From: Mesorhizobium sp.
Lineage (GTDB): Bacteria; Pseudomonadota; Alphaproteobacteria; Rhizobiales; Rhizobiaceae
Direction: 5' to 3'
Assembly (NCBI GenBank): GCA_030698645.1
Contig: JAUYMV010000617.1
Location: 1-8,086 of the forward strand
Length of the DNA: 8,086 nucleotides
Each line of letters begins with the position of its first letter. Positions within the stretch are counted from its first letter, which is position 1. Below, one piece after another: positions 6,391-8,086 of this stretch. Under the pieces are notes generated by a model, which saw only the letters and a program-made list of their open reading frames with translations, was not told the DNA's origin and did not search any database. The position numbers were made by a program, and so were the translations under genes.

Positions 6391-7130
6391 CGCGCAGGAT
6401 GCCGAATGCGACGCCGAGGGTGGCGATGGTGCTGGCGGCCGGTCTCGGCAAGCGCATGCGCCCGATCACCGACACGCTGCCGAAGCCGCTCGTCAGGATC
6501 GCCGGCAAGGCGCTGATCGACCGCGGCCTCGACAGCCTTGCCGGGGCGGGCGTCGAACGCGCGATCGTCAATGTGCATTACCTGCCGGACATGCTGATCG
6601 CCCATCTCGCCGGATGGACGTCGCCCGAGATCGTCGTCTCCGACGAGCGCGACGCCCTGCTCGATTCCGGCGGCGGCATCGTCCGCGCCTTGCCGCTGCT
6701 CGGGCCGGCGCCGTTCTACATTTTGAACGCTGACACGTTCTGGATCGACGCCGGCCAAAACAATCTCGCCCGCCTCGCCCTTGAATGGGACGACGCGCGG
6801 ATGGATATTCTGCTGATGCTGGCAAGGCTCGACCAGGCAACCGGACATTCGGGCGGCATCGACTTCGTGGTCGCGCCGGACGGCCGGCTCGCGCGTGCGC
6901 AAGGCGCCGGCCCGGGCGTCATCTATGCCGGCGCGGCGATCGCGCATCCGCGCATCTTCGCCGCCGCGCCGGCGGGACCGCATTCGCTGAACCGCGAATT
7001 CGACGCGGCGCTCGCCGCCGGCCGCCTCCATGGCATGGTGCTCGACGGCGTCTGGATCACCGTCGGCACGCCCGACGCCATCGCGCCGGCGGAGGCCGCG
7101 GTCGCCCGCGCGGCGGGACGCGGCGGATGA
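6387..7130 (+). CDS. murU: MurU-like sugar-1-phosphate nucleotidyltransferase
   Basis: This 247-residue protein belongs to the NTP_transferase family. The nucleotide-binding signature LAAGLGKRMRP (residues 16-26) is followed by TDTLPKPL. A metal-binding Asp116 lies in LNADTFW, and DSGGGI precedes it where MurU-like enzymes have ETGGG. Close linkage with an AmgK-like kinase indicates MurU: a uridylyltransferase that makes UDP-MurNAc from MurNAc-1-phosphate and bypasses MurA, the fosfomycin target. The substrate is not proved by sequence; related enzymes use glucose-, mannose- or GlcNAc-1-phosphate. I chose GTG at 6387, which overlaps the upstream stop as GTGA. An in-frame ATG at 6399 gives a protein four residues shorter and is almost equally likely; neither has a strong ribosome binding site. 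The stop overlaps addB. Confidence 0.85.
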   Translation: MTRRMPNATPRVAMVLAAGLGKRMRPITDTLPKPLVRIAGKALIDRGLDSLAGAGVERAIVNVHYLPDMLIAHLAGWTSPEIVVSDERDALLDSGGGIVRALPLLGPAPFYILNADTFWIDAGQNNLARLALEWDDARMDILLMLARLDQATGHSGGIDFVVAPDGRLARAQGAGPGVIYAGAAIAHPRIFAAAPAGPHSLNREFDAALAAGRLHGMVLDGVWITVGTPDAIAPAEAAVARAAGRGG

Positions 7131-8086
7131 GCGCGTCCGCGCCCCGGGTCTATTCGATCCCGCCTGGCGCACCCTTCCTGCTGACGCTGGCGCAGGCGCT
7201 CCTGGGCGGCCGCGTCGTGCCGGGCTTCGCCTTGGGCGACGATCCGATGCGGCTGGCCGACGCCACCATCTTCGTGCCGACGCGGCGCGCCGCGCGCGAA
7301 CTGCGCTCGATCTTCGCGGGCCTTGCCGACGGTCGGGCGGCGATCCTGCCGACGATATTGCCACTCGGCGACGTCGACGAGGACGCCGCCTGGTTCGACA
7401 CCGCCGTGCCGCCGCCGGACGCGCTCGATCCGCCGATCGACGCGCTGGAGCGGTTGCTGTTGCTCACCCCTCTCGTGCAGGCGTGGAAGCGGCGGCTGCC
7501 GGCGCATGTCGCCGAAATGTTTGCCGAGGACATCGTCGTTCCGGCCTCCTCGGCGGAGGCCATCTGGCTGGCGCGCGACCTCGCCGACCTGATGGACGAG
7601 ATCGAGCGCGAGGAGGCCGACTGGCAGGGACTCGGCGGCCTCGTCAAGGAAGAGCTGGCCGCCTGGTGGCAGGTCACGCTCGATTTCCTGCAGATCGTCA
7701 CCGGCTTGTGGCCGGACGCGCTCGGCGAGCTGAAGCGCTCGAACCCGGCCGCCCACCGCAGCCGGCTGATCGATGCGGAAACCGAACGGCTTATGCGCGC
7801 GCCGCCGGCAGGCCCGGTCATCGCGGCCGGATCGACCGGCTCGATCCCGGCGACGGCGCGGCTGCTGGCCGCGATCGCCCGGCTGCCCAACGGCGCCGTC
7901 GTGCTGCCCGGCCTCGACACCGATCTCGACGCCGCCGCCTGGGACATGCTCGGCGAAGCCGACGCAGCGCCATCGGTCTACGGTCACCCGCAGTTCGGCC
8001 TGCACCGGCTGCTCGGCGCGATCGGCGTTGCGCGCGGCGACGTCACCGAACTGGGCGCGCGAACGGCGGAACTCGGCGCCCGCGCG
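7127..8086 (+). CDS. addB: AddB-type helicase-nuclease subunit, N-terminal 320 residues (runs off the window)
   Basis: The frame is open from ATG 7127 to the last base, giving 320 residues of what is normally a protein of about 1000. It starts with an ATGA overlap with the preceding gene. Recognisable alphaproteobacterial AddB segments are YSIPPGAPFLLTLAQALL at the N-terminus, FVPTRRAARELR (about residues 46-57), a Trp/Glu-rich helical region and AAGSTGSIPATARLL followed by VVLPGLD. AddB pairs with AddA, usually the next gene, to process double-strand DNA ends for RecA. The usual N-terminal Walker A (GxxGxGKT) of Firmicutes AddB is not seen; the equivalent place reads PPGAPFL. The C-terminal nuclease and iron-sulphur cysteines are outside the window. 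Identification relies on these motifs and on gene order known from Rhizobiales. Confidence 0.9.
   Translation, partial: MSASAPRVYSIPPGAPFLLTLAQALLGGRVVPGFALGDDPMRLADATIFVPTRRAARELRSIFAGLADGRAAILPTILPLGDVDEDAAWFDTAVPPPDALDPPIDALERLLLLTPLVQAWKRRLPAHVAEMFAEDIVVPASSAEAIWLARDLADLMDEIEREEADWQGLGGLVKEELAAWWQVTLDFLQIVTGLWPDALGELKRSNPAAHRSRLIDAETERLMRAPPAGPVIAAGSTGSIPATARLLAAIARLPNGAVVLPGLDTDLDAAAWDMLGEADAAPSVYGHPQFGLHRLLGAIGVARGDVTELGARTAELGARA

Noticed and set aside
1..8086. Mobile element, CRISPR array, tRNA or rRNA
   Set aside because: No direct-repeat arrays, transposase motifs, terminal inverted repeats or tRNA-like cloverleaf were recognised; composition looks uniform throughout.

Overview
The window is high-GC, gene-dense and coded entirely on the + strand. 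It looks like core chromosome of an alphaproteobacterium, most likely Hyphomicrobiales (Rhizobiales) and possibly Phyllobacteriaceae such as Mesorhizobium. The assignment rests on gene content and order: a mannose-type EIIA and an HPr, S-adenosylhomocysteinase, a DivL-type kinase homologue with Tyr in place of the H-box His, a TsaE/AmgK-like fusion, a MurU-like nucleotidyltransferase, and an alphaproteobacterial-type AddB. I see no insertion sequence, phage gene, tRNA, rRNA or CRISPR array. The genus cannot be fixed from sequence reading alone.

Region 1 (1-472) holds the end of a mannose-type EIIA gene and ptsH (HPr), overlapping by ATGA. In related bacteria these belong to a regulatory phosphotransfer chain encoded downstream of chvI-chvG-hprK. 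Region 2 (473-632) is a 160-bp leader in front of ahcY. It contains a perfect 7-2-7 palindrome, a candidate operator for a methionine/SAH-cycle repressor, followed by three consecutive hairpins that end just before the Shine-Dalgarno sequence. Region 3 (633-2098) is ahcY, closed by a textbook intrinsic terminator with a 12-bp perfect stem.

Region 4 (2099-8086) is a tightly packed apparent operon. After a 221-bp intergenic stretch with two GATTC sites come divL, tsaE-amgK fusion, murU-like and addB (cut by the window end). The junctions are TAG|ATG with no gap, a GTGA overlap and an ATGA overlap, so translational coupling is plausible all the way through. The operon therefore joins cell-cycle control (DivL acting on CckA-ChpT-CtrA), tRNA t6A modification (TsaE), probable anomeric sugar phosphorylation and nucleotidylation for peptidoglycan recycling (AmgK/MurU-like), and recombinational repair (AddB).

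Nothing here is clearly a new system. The points most worth checking are the ahcY leader (palindrome plus hairpin series), the Tyr-for-His change in DivL with an apparently intact ATP-binding domain, and the TsaE-kinase fusion followed directly by its presumed partner enzyme.
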